Assembly (NCBI RefSeq): GCF_016802725.1
Contig: NC_052665.1
Span: 13,026,501 to 13,090,500 of the forward strand
Direction: 5' to 3'
Length of the DNA: 64,000 nucleotides
From: Solenopsis invicta
Taxonomy: Eukaryota; Arthropoda; Insecta; Hymenoptera; Formicidae
Both the position numbers and the translations under genes were made by a program. The notes under the pieces are model-generated. The model saw only the letters and a program-made list of their open reading frames with translations. It did not search any database and had not been told where the DNA came from. Shown here one piece after another: positions 1 through 11,215 of the stretch (positions within the stretch are counted from its first letter, which is position 1; every line of letters begins with the position of its first letter).

Positions 1-478
1 TTTTTTAATTTAATTGCGAGTTAAAAAATAATGCTACATTATTTATAATTTGTTTATTAATTATTAAGTTTAATTTGACTTTAGTTTAAATTTAATTTTA
101 AGTTAGTTTTAGGTTTTTAGTTTCTAGTCTTAGTCTGTTGTTCAGTTTAATTTAAGTTCAGATTAAATTCAGTTTTACTTCCTAATTTTTATTTAGTTTA
201 AGTTTACGTTACCGTTTTTCAAATAATCATTGTTCATAATGCACAAATATTTAGAAAGAAGCTCGCGTCTTAAATTTGCCTTGATACTCGTGCATTTTCA
301 GATAGCTAGGCATTTCTGTCCTCATGTGTACATACATACAATATATGTATAGTTAATATCGGCAAAAACCGGCACTTTTAATTAGGGTGTAAAAATCATC
401 CAAGGTGATCGTTAGCGCAAAATAATGAGATAATTATTTTCGAGTTAATTTTGGAAAAAACATATCTTGTCCCATAAT
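1..478. other. AT-rich non-coding stretch
   Basis: The sequence is T-rich and A-rich, with degenerate runs built on TTTAGTTTAAGTT up to about position 210. I see no gene, no splice-site pair and no structured repeat with clear ends. Confidence 0.6.
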
Positions 479-1030
479 CGCACGTGCCATTTGTGACTCG
501 ACGTCTCTCCCGTTCGCGTATTACGTGTCAACGTACCCGAGTACGTGCGCGAACGTGCCGGCTGCTTCCCAACGTGATTGATACAATTGACCGCGATCGG
601 CGAAGGAAAGAAGTCCTGGTCGCACGGGAGCGATCACGTTCGTGCGTCGAGTCGCGCGTGATCCGGCCATCACGCCGCGGGGAATTTCTCGGGTCTCAAA
701 CGCCGGGTGTCGGGAGCCGTAACGAGACCGGCAAACGTGAGCGATCCGTATCGGAAACTCACGTTTCCGTCGATTCGTTATCGGACGCGTTATCGCGCCG
801 CACGAGCGCGGCCGCCACTGGCCAGCACCCGTCGTTCGTGAGAAACGTGCGATACAGGCCGATGCCGATGTATGCGATGCGTGCGTTTCGAGTACGTGCG
901 TGCGCCCGTGAGACCACGTCGCCGGCATGTTCGGGTGCAAACGTGACCCCGGGCACGAAAAGAAATACCGGCGATGCCGATAAGAGGCCGATTACGTCGA
1001 CGGACGGATGCGCGTCGATGGTCGGTTAGG
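479..1030. promoter_or_regulatory. CpG-rich block with clustered ACGTG motifs
   Basis: GC and CpG rise sharply at position 479. Between 481 and 945 the pentamer ACGTG occurs nine times on the plus strand (starting at 482, 523, 543, 553, 572, 735, 845, 893 and 941). It occurs on the other strand as CACGT at 635, 760 and 915, and in the palindrome CACGTG at 481. ACGTG is the shared core of bHLH-PAS sites, such as the CNS midline element TACGTG and the hypoxia element RCGTG, and of E-boxes of the CACGTG type. TACGTG itself is present at 522, 542 and 892. A 181-codon open frame spans the block, but it is arginine-rich and shows no domain, so I read it as chance. An enhancer or distal promoter is my inference. 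Confidence 0.35.
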
Positions 1031-3365
1031 CATTATTCCTGGAACGTCGCGGCTTCGTGGCTATGCTCAAGCTACCGTTCATAGAAGAGCTGGATAAAAA
1101 TTGCGGCGTCGCCAGAAAAATATCCCACCGAGAAGCATCCTGTGTCCGAGAAAGAGAGCGAACAAGCAACGAGTCCGATAATTTTGAGGAGATACTTTCG
1201 AGGACGCGACATCCTCCTCTCTCCGCGAACCGTCTTATCAAAATTTTCCTCTCGGCTCGTCAAGGGAACGCTCTCGTCACGGCTGCTGTATTTTTATTCC
1301 AGACACTTTTACACTTTAACGTTAGAATGAGAAAATGGCGAATAATTGCAGCCTCACAAGGCTGAAAGAAAAAAGTCGCGGTCCACGCGATTGCACGATA
1401 TCTCTGGAGCGACCGGGTGCCTACAACGCAAATTGACATTTCTGAAGGGGGTTCAAACTGCTCCCTCTGACCTTTCGGCGCGCATCATTAATGAAGCAGA
1501 TATCTAATTTTACGGTGCGTGTTATGATACGGCAGCAATACGGTGCCGTTTTATCGTCGGCTATTTATGGTCGCGCGGAATACAGTTTCTCACGGAGAGC
1601 CAATCTTTGCGACCTCCAAGGCGAATGCAGCCTACACAACGACGCCATATAAACAACAACTCTATATGCAGCTAACACGTGTTATTTCCTTTAAATAAAT
1701 AAATACGCGAAAAATTTTTTCAAATATTAATGAAAAACGCTTTGTCAGGTGGAAACCTTTAAAGAAGTCCGACAAATAATTTCGATCATTCATTCACGAG
1801 GATCGTTCTATCACAAATTAACATTTATAAACTTGATAATATATATTTTTTTTTATTTCAGTATTATGGAGAAAATAGAAAAAAAGTAAGAAGAAAGTTC
1901 ACCTAGAGCGAGAAAAATAAAAATAATACTTTCCTGAATTTTTTAAAGGATGATACAAGATCTTTCAAAATAAGGTTTTTTATAAAAAAATATATATATA
2001 TTTCAAAGTATTTTTCAATTTTCATGTTTATGCAAAAATTTTTTAAATGGCAATGCTATAGTAGTTTGCGTTACATACTAATTTTAAAAACGATATCAGG
2101 TGAAATAATTACAAAATGCATCTTTAAAAAAAATGTATTTACATGTCCTCTTTGTAGTCCTTTAGAAAAAAATTTTGTTTCAAAATGGTAGGTGTTTAAA
2201 ACCATACACAAAAAAAAAGAATATTTTTGCTTAAGAATATTTTCACTTTCAAAATGTTAAATAATGAAATAAAATTATATAATGTTATAAACAGATAGAA
2301 TTTACTTGAAGAATTTTTTTAATATTTTCATCAGGAAAAATATATTGTAATTATTCAATATTAATTTTCATGAGTTCAGAGAAAAATGTGTCGATTAGAA
2401 AATAAGAATATCTTTAAACTAAGAAATTAGAATTTTTTAATTATTATCAAAACAATTATATTATGTTCTTTAAATGACTATTAGAATATTAAAATAAAAA
2501 TATAATTGTTTATTAAAAAATTTAAGATTATCAAATCTTTTAAAGTAGATTAAATTATTATTATTTTTTAAATAAGAAGTCTCACTTAAAAAACCTTATA
2601 CATTTCTAAAAAAAAGTGGCTCTTACTTTCATCGCTTCAAGTGCATGTACCCTTTTAACGGCGTATAATTTCGATTCGCCGTTTATTGCTGGTATCAAGA
2701 GAAATATTTTTTTTAGCATGACATTGAGTGGCAGCTGCCGTCGTTTGTCAGATAAGTGAACACGCGCCAGTAGATATCACCTACTCGCGGCAACCATACC
2801 TACTTTCGAAAACTAAATCGCATTCTACCACGAGCGACCTCGTACGTGGCTGTCACGTACGTAAGAACCGGATCTCGTACTCCAGACGCGTATTTAGGGC
2901 GGAAGTGCAAGTCTGGCGACAGTTTTAACTGGTGGTCACGGCTCTGTCACTCGATTCCTTTTACGGACTGGCCACGCCGAGAGCACGCGATAATCTATCA
3001 ATGGAACGAATGTTCTACTTTGCTTATTTTTCATCATGATCACGCTAATCCATTTAAAAGTCAATAAAACATTAAATGTTATTAAGCGCGGGTTTCGTTT
3101 GGCAAAAGTAATATTTCATTGAATTTATATAAATCAAACTAGTGCACGTATTTTATATCTAAAATTAAAAAAAAATAAAAGATTATTTTAAAATGTGAAT
3201 AAAGAAGTGAAAAGCACGAATTAAACTTTTTATAGATATTAAGAAAATACAATTTTTTAAAATTTCTTTATACAATTTGTTATTTAAATTAAATTTGAAT
3301 GGACAATTAAAATAAAGAATAAAAAGATAATCAGTGATAAATATGTAATATACAAAAAATAAATA
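1031..3365. other. Non-coding, mostly AT-rich
   Basis: Moderate GC content continues to about 1660, followed by strongly AT-rich DNA with many A and T runs to about 2630. A small CpG-richer patch lies at 2730-3000. I find no exon with both splice sites and no recognisable repeat ends. Confidence 0.5.
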
Positions 3366-3371
3366 ACTCAC

Positions 3372-3428
3372 CCAAAGATTACTCCGATGCCTCTCCCAGG
3401 TCTCTACCTCCTCTCAGATCCTGTAAAT
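3372..3428 (-). other. Possible small exon or decayed exon copy, minus strand
   Basis: Read on the minus strand, a TTACAG acceptor (a second CAG lies 8 nt further in, giving an end at 3420) is followed by 49-57 nt and then a consensus donor G|GTGAGT. The last 45 nt and the donor resemble the 3' end of the minus-strand first exon at 63599-63706. They share CTGAGAGGAGGT, a GAG-CC-GGG core differing only by transitions, GGCATC, CGGAG and GGGTGAGT. In the frame used by that exon this copy has TAG where the other has TGG, so it does not continue that reading frame. It could be a non-coding exon, a decayed duplicate or a shared repeat. Confidence 0.25.
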
Positions 3429-5606
3429 CTGTAACATACAGGTATAACAAAAATTATAGCAGTGATCAAAATAATTAATATTTTAAAGAATAATTACATA
3501 GCTCGTTAAATTTTATTTATACTTTAAAGATTTTATAAATGTGATCGAATGTACAATGTAATAATAAGTTGTAGAAAACATATGTTTAATAATAATGAAC
3601 ATATAAATTAACAATATGATTACCCAAACAAAAAATCTAAGAATTTATAAAAAAATTTGTATACAGTAAATGACAATAAAAAAAATCATACGACAGATTA
3701 AAGACGTAATTATACAATATTAGCAAACTGTGACTTATTAAGAGTGTTTTTTTTAAGTTTAGCATATATTTGAATTTTATGAGACTCATTATTGGTTTTA
3801 ACTGTGTAAAATTAACGCAATGAAGTGTTTTAATAACCGTTAATGAGATTTTATATACTGTCTGTGCAAGTTCTTAGTTTTATCGTTAAAAGTATTGCCC
3901 ACTCGACACAATTTGTAAGTGCTATATAATTTAGAAATGATCCTTTACTTAACAAATATGTCGAGACATTTATATTATAATTACTTGTATCTATTGCTTT
4001 CTTTTATGTAATATAAATTTGCAAGTGCCGCATATTATTTACATAACAAATACAATGCTTTAATACATAAAATTTGAACGTTGAAACTACACAAACGTCA
4101 TATAAGAAAGTAATTAATTATAATAAATGGTATAAATACATTATCGTTACTTTTGAAAAAAAGCAAAATTATAATATATAACATTGGTGTAAATTTCACG
4201 TTATACAATTAGACTTTTAACTCCAATCTTTTAATGCTTTTTGCATGCATATTTCAATACTTACCCTCTCCTTATAATAGCCCTTAGTTTTTAATTAATA
4301 TTTTTGTAACAACTTTTTCAATTTTTTTAGCGATTAAGTTTGGTATGCCGCAGTTTTTCGCGAATCTCAATAAGAAACCATAATAATTTACATTAATAAT
4401 TACAATAACTTTTAAAGGAGCTTGTAAACCGTTATAAATGTGAATGTACATGTATTATATATTCATGCATAAAAACTATCTTTTAAATAAATATCTTTAA
4501 CTTATTATCATTTTTATCTATAGCCAATAAAACTTTAAGTGAAAAATATAATTAATAATAAATGACACGTAGCAGATTTTAGATGATAATCACATTTCTT
4601 TGTGGATTATTGTTTACAGAGTTCACGGTAAGATAGCATGTAGATATTTATTAAACTTGGATCCAAACTTCTCTACTCGTTCGCAATTACTTCGAGGAAA
4701 ATATTTCACCTTCTCTGACATTACTTTGCGTTTAAAAGATGCCACTTCGGATATGATAATTCGCTAGTGACTCAACCGTTATCGGACTGAGGACGAGTAA
4801 ACAATGACTACATGTAATTTACGTTGACAATGACTCCAAAGTCAAGTCGAAACATTCATTGTTTTTTCTTAATTAATTTTGCATTTAATAAATTTGGTAA
4901 GAGTTTATAATTGAAATTGTGCATTAATCATCGCACTTGACTCTTATCGTATTTATAAAATTTACGCCCAACGACAGGTAAATGTGATCTTTGAACGTCT
5001 AGTTCCTCCCCCCTTTTCCTTAACAAATAAACAGTAAATTATTAAGTGACAGTTTCAATATCTATTAAGCTGAAATATATTTAGGAGAACAAAGTTAAAT
5101 AATTAAAAAATAAAATTTTTTTTAGATAAAGCGCTCCTGGAGCTTCGACACCGTAGGGTTTTAGCCTCAAAAGTCCATAAGTAAACACGCTATTGACTCC
5201 CATTAGCCCTCATTAAGTATTGTATTTTATAAAAAATAAAAACGTGAATTAAGAGGAAAAAAAAGAGAAATGCAGAATAAAGGACAATAGATAAAAATAT
5301 TTTGCAACTCTATAAAAAAATGGAAGGGAGAAAGAGATTTCTTTAAGTTTTAGGAGACTGGAAAAAGTATTGTCTTTAAACGTGTGTATTGTTTATCTGC
5401 ATCATGCTTACAAATCGAGTTACAAACTAACTAACGTTGCTCCGTTTTGTACCGCATATCTTGCACTTAATTGCTAAACCAGCCAATGGCTATCGTAGCT
5501 ATTATCGTCTCTATTGCGATAATTATCGTTAATTGTGCGACCTGAACGTCTTTTACGACTTACTTGTTGCACCCGCTCGTTACAGTGCAAATATCTTTCT
5601 AGGAAG
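3429..5606. other. AT-rich non-coding stretch
   Basis: This is uniform AT-rich sequence with short poly-A and poly-T runs. I see no open frame of note, no paired splice sites and no bounded repeat. Confidence 0.55.
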
Positions 5607-5738
5607 AAGTTCAGCACGGAAAAAGAAAAGATTAGTTGCAGTTATAGTTGCAACAGCAAAAATCTATGTACAACTGCAATTTAGCTACCACATACAGACT
5701 CTTGCTGCTGCGACTAATCTTTTTTTTTCCGTGAAGTT
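5607..5738. repeat. Foldback element with ~33-bp inverted arms
   Basis: The left arm at 5607-5641 contains GCACGGAAAAAGAAAAGATT, then AGTTGCAG. The right arm at 5708-5738 is its reverse complement with a few mismatches and one small gap. The 66-nt centre contains a further imperfect TTGCAGTT/AACTGCAA pairing. Size and structure fit a non-autonomous inverted-repeat element or its remnant. No target-site duplication is obvious. A 78-codon open frame crosses it and is not considered real. Confidence 0.6.
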
Positions 5739-6125
5739 ACTTGTTTGCAAAACTTATAAATTTTATTAGAAAAACGTTGAAACGCCAGGAAAAGAAATAA
5801 TAATTATTGCAAAACTTTCATTTTTCTAACATATAAAAAAAAGTTGAGTAATGTATTGTGCTATTTGAGAAACTGTATATTATTAATAAAAACGATAATG
5901 ATGTTTGCAAATAGTACACAAAAACAGACAACCGAATACAAGAATATTTTCGTAATTTAAAAAGTAATTTAAATGCTTTTTAAAAATTTTACAATTGATA
6001 AAAAAAAGTACTTGCATATCTTATCTTGTTAGAAATGATTTTATACAATCTGAAAAAAATTTTACTGCAACGTGCTTTAATTTTAGAGTATAACGTATAT
6101 AAGTAGAATCATAAAAGGGAACAGT

Positions 6126-6280
6126 ATGAACTAAAAATACGAAAAATAGATCGAGCAATCAAATTGTGTTAAATAATCAATAATGGCTCATTTGTCTTAA
6201 ACGAAAATTCTCTGCATTACGTTTTTTGTTTCTAACACAATTTGATTACTTGATCTATTGTTCGTATTTTTAGTTCATAT
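6126..6280. repeat. MITE-like hairpin with ~46-bp terminal inverted repeats
   Basis: The left arm (6126-6171) begins ATGAACTAAAAATACGAA and runs through ATCAAATTGTGTTA. The right arm (6233-6280) is its reverse complement with about four mismatches. The 61-nt loop is AT-rich. The transcript would fold into a near-perfect hairpin. The most economical reading is a short non-autonomous transposon, but a hairpin RNA cannot be excluded from sequence alone. Confidence 0.7.
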
Positions 6281-6595
6281 TTTCAAAGATATCGCTCTAC
6301 GTAACTAATAGTAGCAGATCCAATTATGTGCACTTTATTCTGCATTACTAATACTTTCAAACAAACGCTATTTCAGCGTAAAATTTCATAAAACTTTTTT
6401 TTTTTAGTTATTCAATATTACATTTATTCAATTTATTTTATTATAAAAAAGAAATATGCATAATCAATGTTATATATTTTTTGAAAGTAATAACACAAAT
6501 TTTCTTTCTAAAATCTCACAATGAAGGATCATTTAGAATTATTTAAGAATTATTTAATCTTCTTACATTTTCTATCAGGCGTGCAATTTCAACTG
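6281..6595. other. AT-rich non-coding spacer
   Basis: AT-rich DNA lies between the inverted-repeat element and the following CpG block. Nothing further is recognised. Confidence 0.5.
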
Positions 6596-6599
6596 TTTT

Positions 6600-7260
6600 G
6601 GACCAATCGCGCCTGTACCGAGCATAGTTCAGATTTACCTCGCGCACGGTGCACCGCTGCAGTTGGCGACGGAAAGGAGACAGTCACGGGAATCGTGACA
6701 GTGCACCGCGCGCGAGAAGCGCTCCGTGCAGAGAGCGGGCAAAAGCGAGAGAGGCGAGAATGTTCAGACCGCGTTACATTCCACGTGATCGGGAGAAGGG
6801 CACGCCTCGGCCGCGCGAAGTCACGCGCGCGACCACGCGTTCACCCTTTCCGACACGTGCACGCAATGTGCACGGCGATCGGCTCGGCGCGGCGCGGCGC
6901 AGCGCGGCGACTACGTTTCGCCGATACACCGCCGGCGCCCGATGACATCGTCACCGGTGCGGTTTATTGCGCAAATTGCGACACGCTGAGACCGCTCCGT
7001 TCCGTCCCGTCCCGTCCCGTCGTCGCGCTCGCGCGGGCTTGCATAATACGGGAAAGTAGATGGAAAATAGTCCGGGCTGCGGGGCGGTCTCGTTCGTTTT
7101 CCATCAGCTGGACGCACGCGCGATTACGAGATTGGAGTAACGTCGTAAACGCGTCTCTCACACGTTAAATATTTGCCGAGCGATCCGCGCGCGATTGACT
7201 TTTCGATTTCGCGAGCCGCTTGGCGCAAAGAACTGTTTGTCATACGATCCAATAAATTTG
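6600..7260. promoter_or_regulatory. CpG-rich block, possible enhancer or promoter
   Basis: CpG density rises abruptly and includes short GGCGC repeats at about 6880-6910 and TCCCG repeats at about 7000-7022. A 215-codon plus-strand open frame starts in the AT-rich flank at 6521 and runs to 7168. Its composition simply follows the CG-rich DNA (very high arginine and alanine) and it shows no domain, so I do not call it a gene. The compositional contrast resembles the CpG-rich regulatory blocks around the promoter at 20-22 kb. Function is inferred. Confidence 0.3.
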
Positions 7261-8985
7261 TCTAGATGTTTTTTGCGTAAAAGGGTAATAGTTACGTAAG
7301 TAAAGAGTCTTTGTGACTGTAACTGCGTTGAGAAAAAGAATTGGTTGAAAAACTAAAATATTCGATACACACACGTGCAATTAAATATCGAATTGGTTTA
7401 ATTAAATTTAAAAAAATTAATAATAAAAAGAATTTGACGATAAAAATAAAAAAGATTGATCGTAAGCCAACGGGTCCACGTGGGCTTGTTTTAAATTGCA
7501 ACAGAACAGAATCTTTAAATCTACTTTAAATTTGACAAAATTAGAACATATCTTTTCCAGATGTTTCATGACTATTTTTACTTTCCACCGCAGGCGCGGT
7601 CCATTTCAGATTTTATGCACATCATCACATGCAATGATAATCTCTCTTTGAGGCATTGTTGTTAAAATTGCAGAAAAACAGACATCTCTTTAGAGCTATT
7701 GTCCGTAATGGAAAATTGTCCTAGATTGTACAATATTTCTTCCATTCCCTCTCGGCAGCTTCTCTTTCTCTCGCACTTTTTTTCCCCGCTTTCTGTTCCT
7801 GCGTCGGAATGCAACGCAGGTATTTAACGAGGACGCGATACGCAACGACGACGGTGTTCCGTACCTGTCGCGCATCGAGCGAATGAGCGCTCGGAATTGC
7901 AAAGCGCACCTTGTTCCACCGGCGAGGTCGACACGGATTCCGCTGTCGGATGACGCGGAGAAGGGGGAAGAATGCCTGTTCGCGCTGCATTTAGCTACGA
8001 GCGGCACGCTTTTGCCCTCGAGCAAATTTATCCAACCCTTTCCTTCCTGAGAAGCGTACAAAATGTATCCTCTGATATAACTCGAACGGTAATGAATTAC
8101 GTGACATTTTTTTATTTTATCCACCATGTACGGAGGGATGATAAATAATAACTTTTTTTTATTTATAAAAATCATGTTAACTATGAATATGCGACGGTGT
8201 TTTTTTATTATTATCATTATCGGACGGTATATAAATATTGATTCCTTGTTTATCAGAGTTTAAATTTAATTGGATTTAATTAAAATGCAAGAGTGTCGCA
8301 TTCGTGGAAAAAGTTTTTCTGAAAAAAATATATGTCTAGTCACCTCGAGTAATTGAGGAAACTCGGTCTGTGCACCGAGAAAGTCGATCGATAGAATTTT
8401 CGTAGGCGCGTGTCAAGTTCCATGCGATTAAGCAGGCCGCCTGCGCTAGCGAGATTAAAGCTCGACACGATAATTAAAAGTAAATCGATAAAAAGAGCTC
8501 GGTTGCGACTAACGGCACGTGCGCGCGGCTTTTTCATTTCCGTTTCGAAAGCGCCAGCCGCGTAAGGCCGCGGGGCAACACGCGCCGGACTAGAAAGCGC
8601 CGGTATTTTGCCGGGATTATGTAAACTAAACCGTCGCTCTTCTCGTGTCGGAAAGAGGGGGAAAGGGGGAATCGTCATTTAAAGGTGACGCGAATGAATA
8701 ATGCTCGCGGAAGAGCCGGGCATTGCGTTATGTCACGCACCTATCTTTCATAAATAGCTTCGCCCGCCTAGCTATTACGTTCCACTTTTTCCTGAGAAGT
8801 CGATAATATTTTCTACTCTTGATGGAGCGAGATTTATTTGGGTTATTTGTAACGACAAAATATCTCTCGGTGTTATCATTTATAGAAAAGTGGTAGACAA
8901 GCGTGATAAAGTGAAAGTAAATTGTCCTAAGTAAAGAACGAAAAGGGATATACTTGATTTCTCTCTGTCAGTTGATTCGAATCTA
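7261..8985. other. Mixed-composition non-coding stretch
   Basis: AT-rich DNA alternates with CpG-richer patches at about 7740-8050 and 8340-8740. Minus-strand open frames of 112-173 codons overlap these patches but lack domains and plausible codon use. No gene is called. Confidence 0.45.
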
Positions 8986-8989
8986 TGGT

Positions 8990-9265
8990 AAGCTGTTTTA
9001 CTTTTTTTTTAATAACGTAGAAGAAATTTATGTAAAACTCTTGAAAAATAATTGTCTGAAAAGAATTAAACAATTCTTATTAATAAATTAAAATTTTAAT
9101 ATATCATAAAACTAATTTCTAAGGTTCAGTATGTCTTGTCATAATTTTAATGAGTGGAATTATCATTATTGATGTAATTTCAATTCATTAATAAGTTGAT
9201 TCTTAAGGATTTTACACATTAGGCTAAATTTTTTGTTAAAATTCTGTTAAAAAGTAAAACAGCTT
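8990..9265. repeat. Short TIR element (~276 bp)
   Basis: The 17-mer AAGCTGTTTTACTTTTT at 8990-9006 is repeated exactly as its reverse complement at 9249-9265. The interior is AT-rich and has no coding capacity. Length and arms fit a MITE. The flanks (ATGGT and ATGTGGC when read inward) do not give an unambiguous target-site duplication. Confidence 0.6.
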
Positions 9266-10250
9266 GCCACATTATCCGCTTTGCACTGAGAGAAAAATGT
9301 TTTAATTAAAAAGTACAGTTTTCTTAAAAGCATATATTTTGATGCAAATATTTGTTTGTCCTGTTTAATTAAAAATATGTACTTTTAAGTAATTAGACAT
9401 ATTATCTTAAGTATACTAAATACATGACGCATTGCAATCGGATGCAAAGTCGTTGTTGCGAGTGAAGCGAATCTTCTTCTGCAGCACAATACTAAGGATT
9501 TATTCTCTAGAAATTCTTTCTAGAAATAGCCCTGCAAAAATTAGAGCATCGAATTGATTATGCGAATGAATACGATTTATGTGCGCCTTTCATCTCTCTT
9601 CTCTCTCTCTCTCTTCCTCTTTTTTTCTCGCTCTCGCTGCATCGAATCAACAGAGAATTTGAGAACCGACGACGGATTTAGCGCGGGAATTTGATATAAG
9701 TGGAAAGGGGCGATCTCTCTTATAGTCGGAGGCCGCGACAAAGTAGGTAGGTACGAACTTGACGTATGCGAACGTAATACGAACGTAAGGCGTGCGCGAC
9801 CAGCGCGAAAATAGACGAACTTATCCTGTGCACGACGCGCGTGAAAATAAACGCGATCTGTGGCAACTACGGGTTATTCTTGATCCGGCCTCGCCTATTA
9901 CGCGCGACGCACACGTTCACCTTTTAATTCAATTCGCTGACGAATAGGCAACCTTTCCGGTCCGCTTATAGACGGACCATTTCGAGGAAAAAATACGGGC
10001 CGTTCATAAATGTCGTTCCTGTAATTTGAGAAATCGTTTCGTGAGGAATTTTCATTTCTCTCACAAGTATTCGCGCTTACAAATTAATTCTTGTATGACA
10101 CATATATTTATAGCACCGTTAAATGCGTCCAAGCCGATTTTGACAACATGAAAACGTACGAAAAGTTTTGAAAGAGTTTACACAAGCTTTAGTTAAAAAC
10201 TTATAAAAAGAACATTTCTGAAAATGTTGGGAAGAAAAAGTTAAATATTT
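9266..10250. other. Non-coding with a CpG-richer centre
   Basis: A CACTGAGAGAAAAA motif at about 9284 resembles the end of the TIR family at 14.3, 34.5 and 53.2 kb, but I cannot find a matching right end. A CT-rich run lies at about 9591-9630, and CpG-rich sequence runs from 9640 to 10010. No exon is recognised. Confidence 0.4.
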
Positions 10251-10384
10251 TATTTTAGTGCACAAAAAAGATATGTAAAGTTCATTTATGCCATTAAAAT
10301 TTTTAATCAATAATTAACCAACTCAATATTTAGTTAAACGTAAAGTAAAATTATTTTCGCTTTTTGACAAATTTTTTTTCAATA
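10251..10384. repeat. Dispersed repeat, copy 1 (family shared with 26.7 kb)
   Basis: From GTGCACAAAAAAGATA onward, this stretch aligns in the same orientation with 26698-26838. Shared blocks include GCACAAAAAAGATA, GTTAAAATTTTT-type and ATTAAAATTTTT-type runs, TTTTTAATCAA-AATTAAC and TCAATATTTAG. The copies differ by scattered substitutions and small gaps. It is probably a non-autonomous element. Exact ends are unresolved. Confidence 0.55.
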
Positions 10385-10720
10385 TCTGGGAAACGGAGAT
10401 GTTTAAAAAATTGTGCAAATAAAAAAATAATTGAATTTTTTTATTTGAAATTTTTAAAGAAGGAATACAAGAAAGTGAGTATTCAAAAAAATGAATTATT
10501 GAAGTACCTGCCGAAAAAATGAATTATTGAAGTACTAACTTTTTGTAAAAAGTTAATTTAAAAATATATAATTTTTTGTAATCCTTTTTGCAAAAGTTTA
10601 ATTTTATTACTGTGAAAATATTAACAATGAAATATAAAAGAAAAAATATTTGTAGACATTATAATAAATTTTATAAATATACTTATGTATATGTATATTT
10701 ATAACACAACATCCTGTTTA
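10385..10720. other. AT-rich non-coding spacer
   Basis: Poly-A/T-rich sequence with a short direct repeat of AAAAAATGAATTATTGAAGTAC at about 10490 and 10515. No gene. Confidence 0.5.
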
Positions 10721-11215
10721 TCGCTGCTTGCAAGAATCTTTCTTCTCGTCTGTGCGTGGCGCGAGACTTTGTGCAACTATTTTCTCGTTTAAACGAGACG
10801 ATCCTCGCCGGACGCATCTCAGCTCTCGCTTCGCGTTTTCCTCGACGTTGACACGCTCGCGAGCAGCTGTTGAACCTGTAGTTCCGGATCCTGCCTGTGA
10901 GACGAGCCAATTTAAATTCCTTCGTCGGCGCCCGACGGAGGCCCTCTTTGCGCCGGTCGGAATGAAATTATGCGCCGCTTAAACGGCGACCGTTTAAGCG
11001 CCGTCGCCATCGTCTCCGGCTACGTGACTTTTTAGCTTGAAAGCAGGCAGGAATGCGCAGCAATAAATATCGACGTGCCTTTAAATCAGGACGGTGACAT
11101 TCCCCTGGCGATTCTCTCGAATATCGACGTTAACATATTAGGTGGCGTTCGAAGCGAGCAGGCGCGAGGCGTTAAACTGCAGTTAAACGTGCAGCTGAGA
11201 ACAGAAACTCCATTC
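10721..11215. promoter_or_regulatory. CpG-rich block with two compact hairpins
   Basis: CpG-rich sequence with a perfect hairpin CGCTTAAACGG-CGA-CCGTTTAAGCG at 10976-11000. Forty bases upstream is a second one, CGTCGG-CGC-CCGACG, at 10923-10937. Open frames of 75-84 codons on both strands lack any domain. The block resembles other CpG-rich patches here, and a regulatory role is inferred only from composition. Confidence 0.3.

Noticed and set aside
484..1029. 181-codon plus-strand open frame
   Set aside because: Composition follows CpG-rich DNA; no splice sites or recognisable domain.
3406..3444. Plus-strand reading of the 3.4-kb segment as acceptor CTCTCAG plus a 24-nt exon ending in CAG|GTATAA
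   Set aside because: Possible, but the match to the 63.6-kb segment includes the minus-strand donor GTGAGT, so the minus-strand reading is preferred.
6521..7168. 215-codon plus-strand open frame, the longest in the window
   Set aside because: It crosses from AT-rich into CpG-rich DNA, is dominated by Arg and Ala, has no domain or codon bias, and frames on the other strand are open too.
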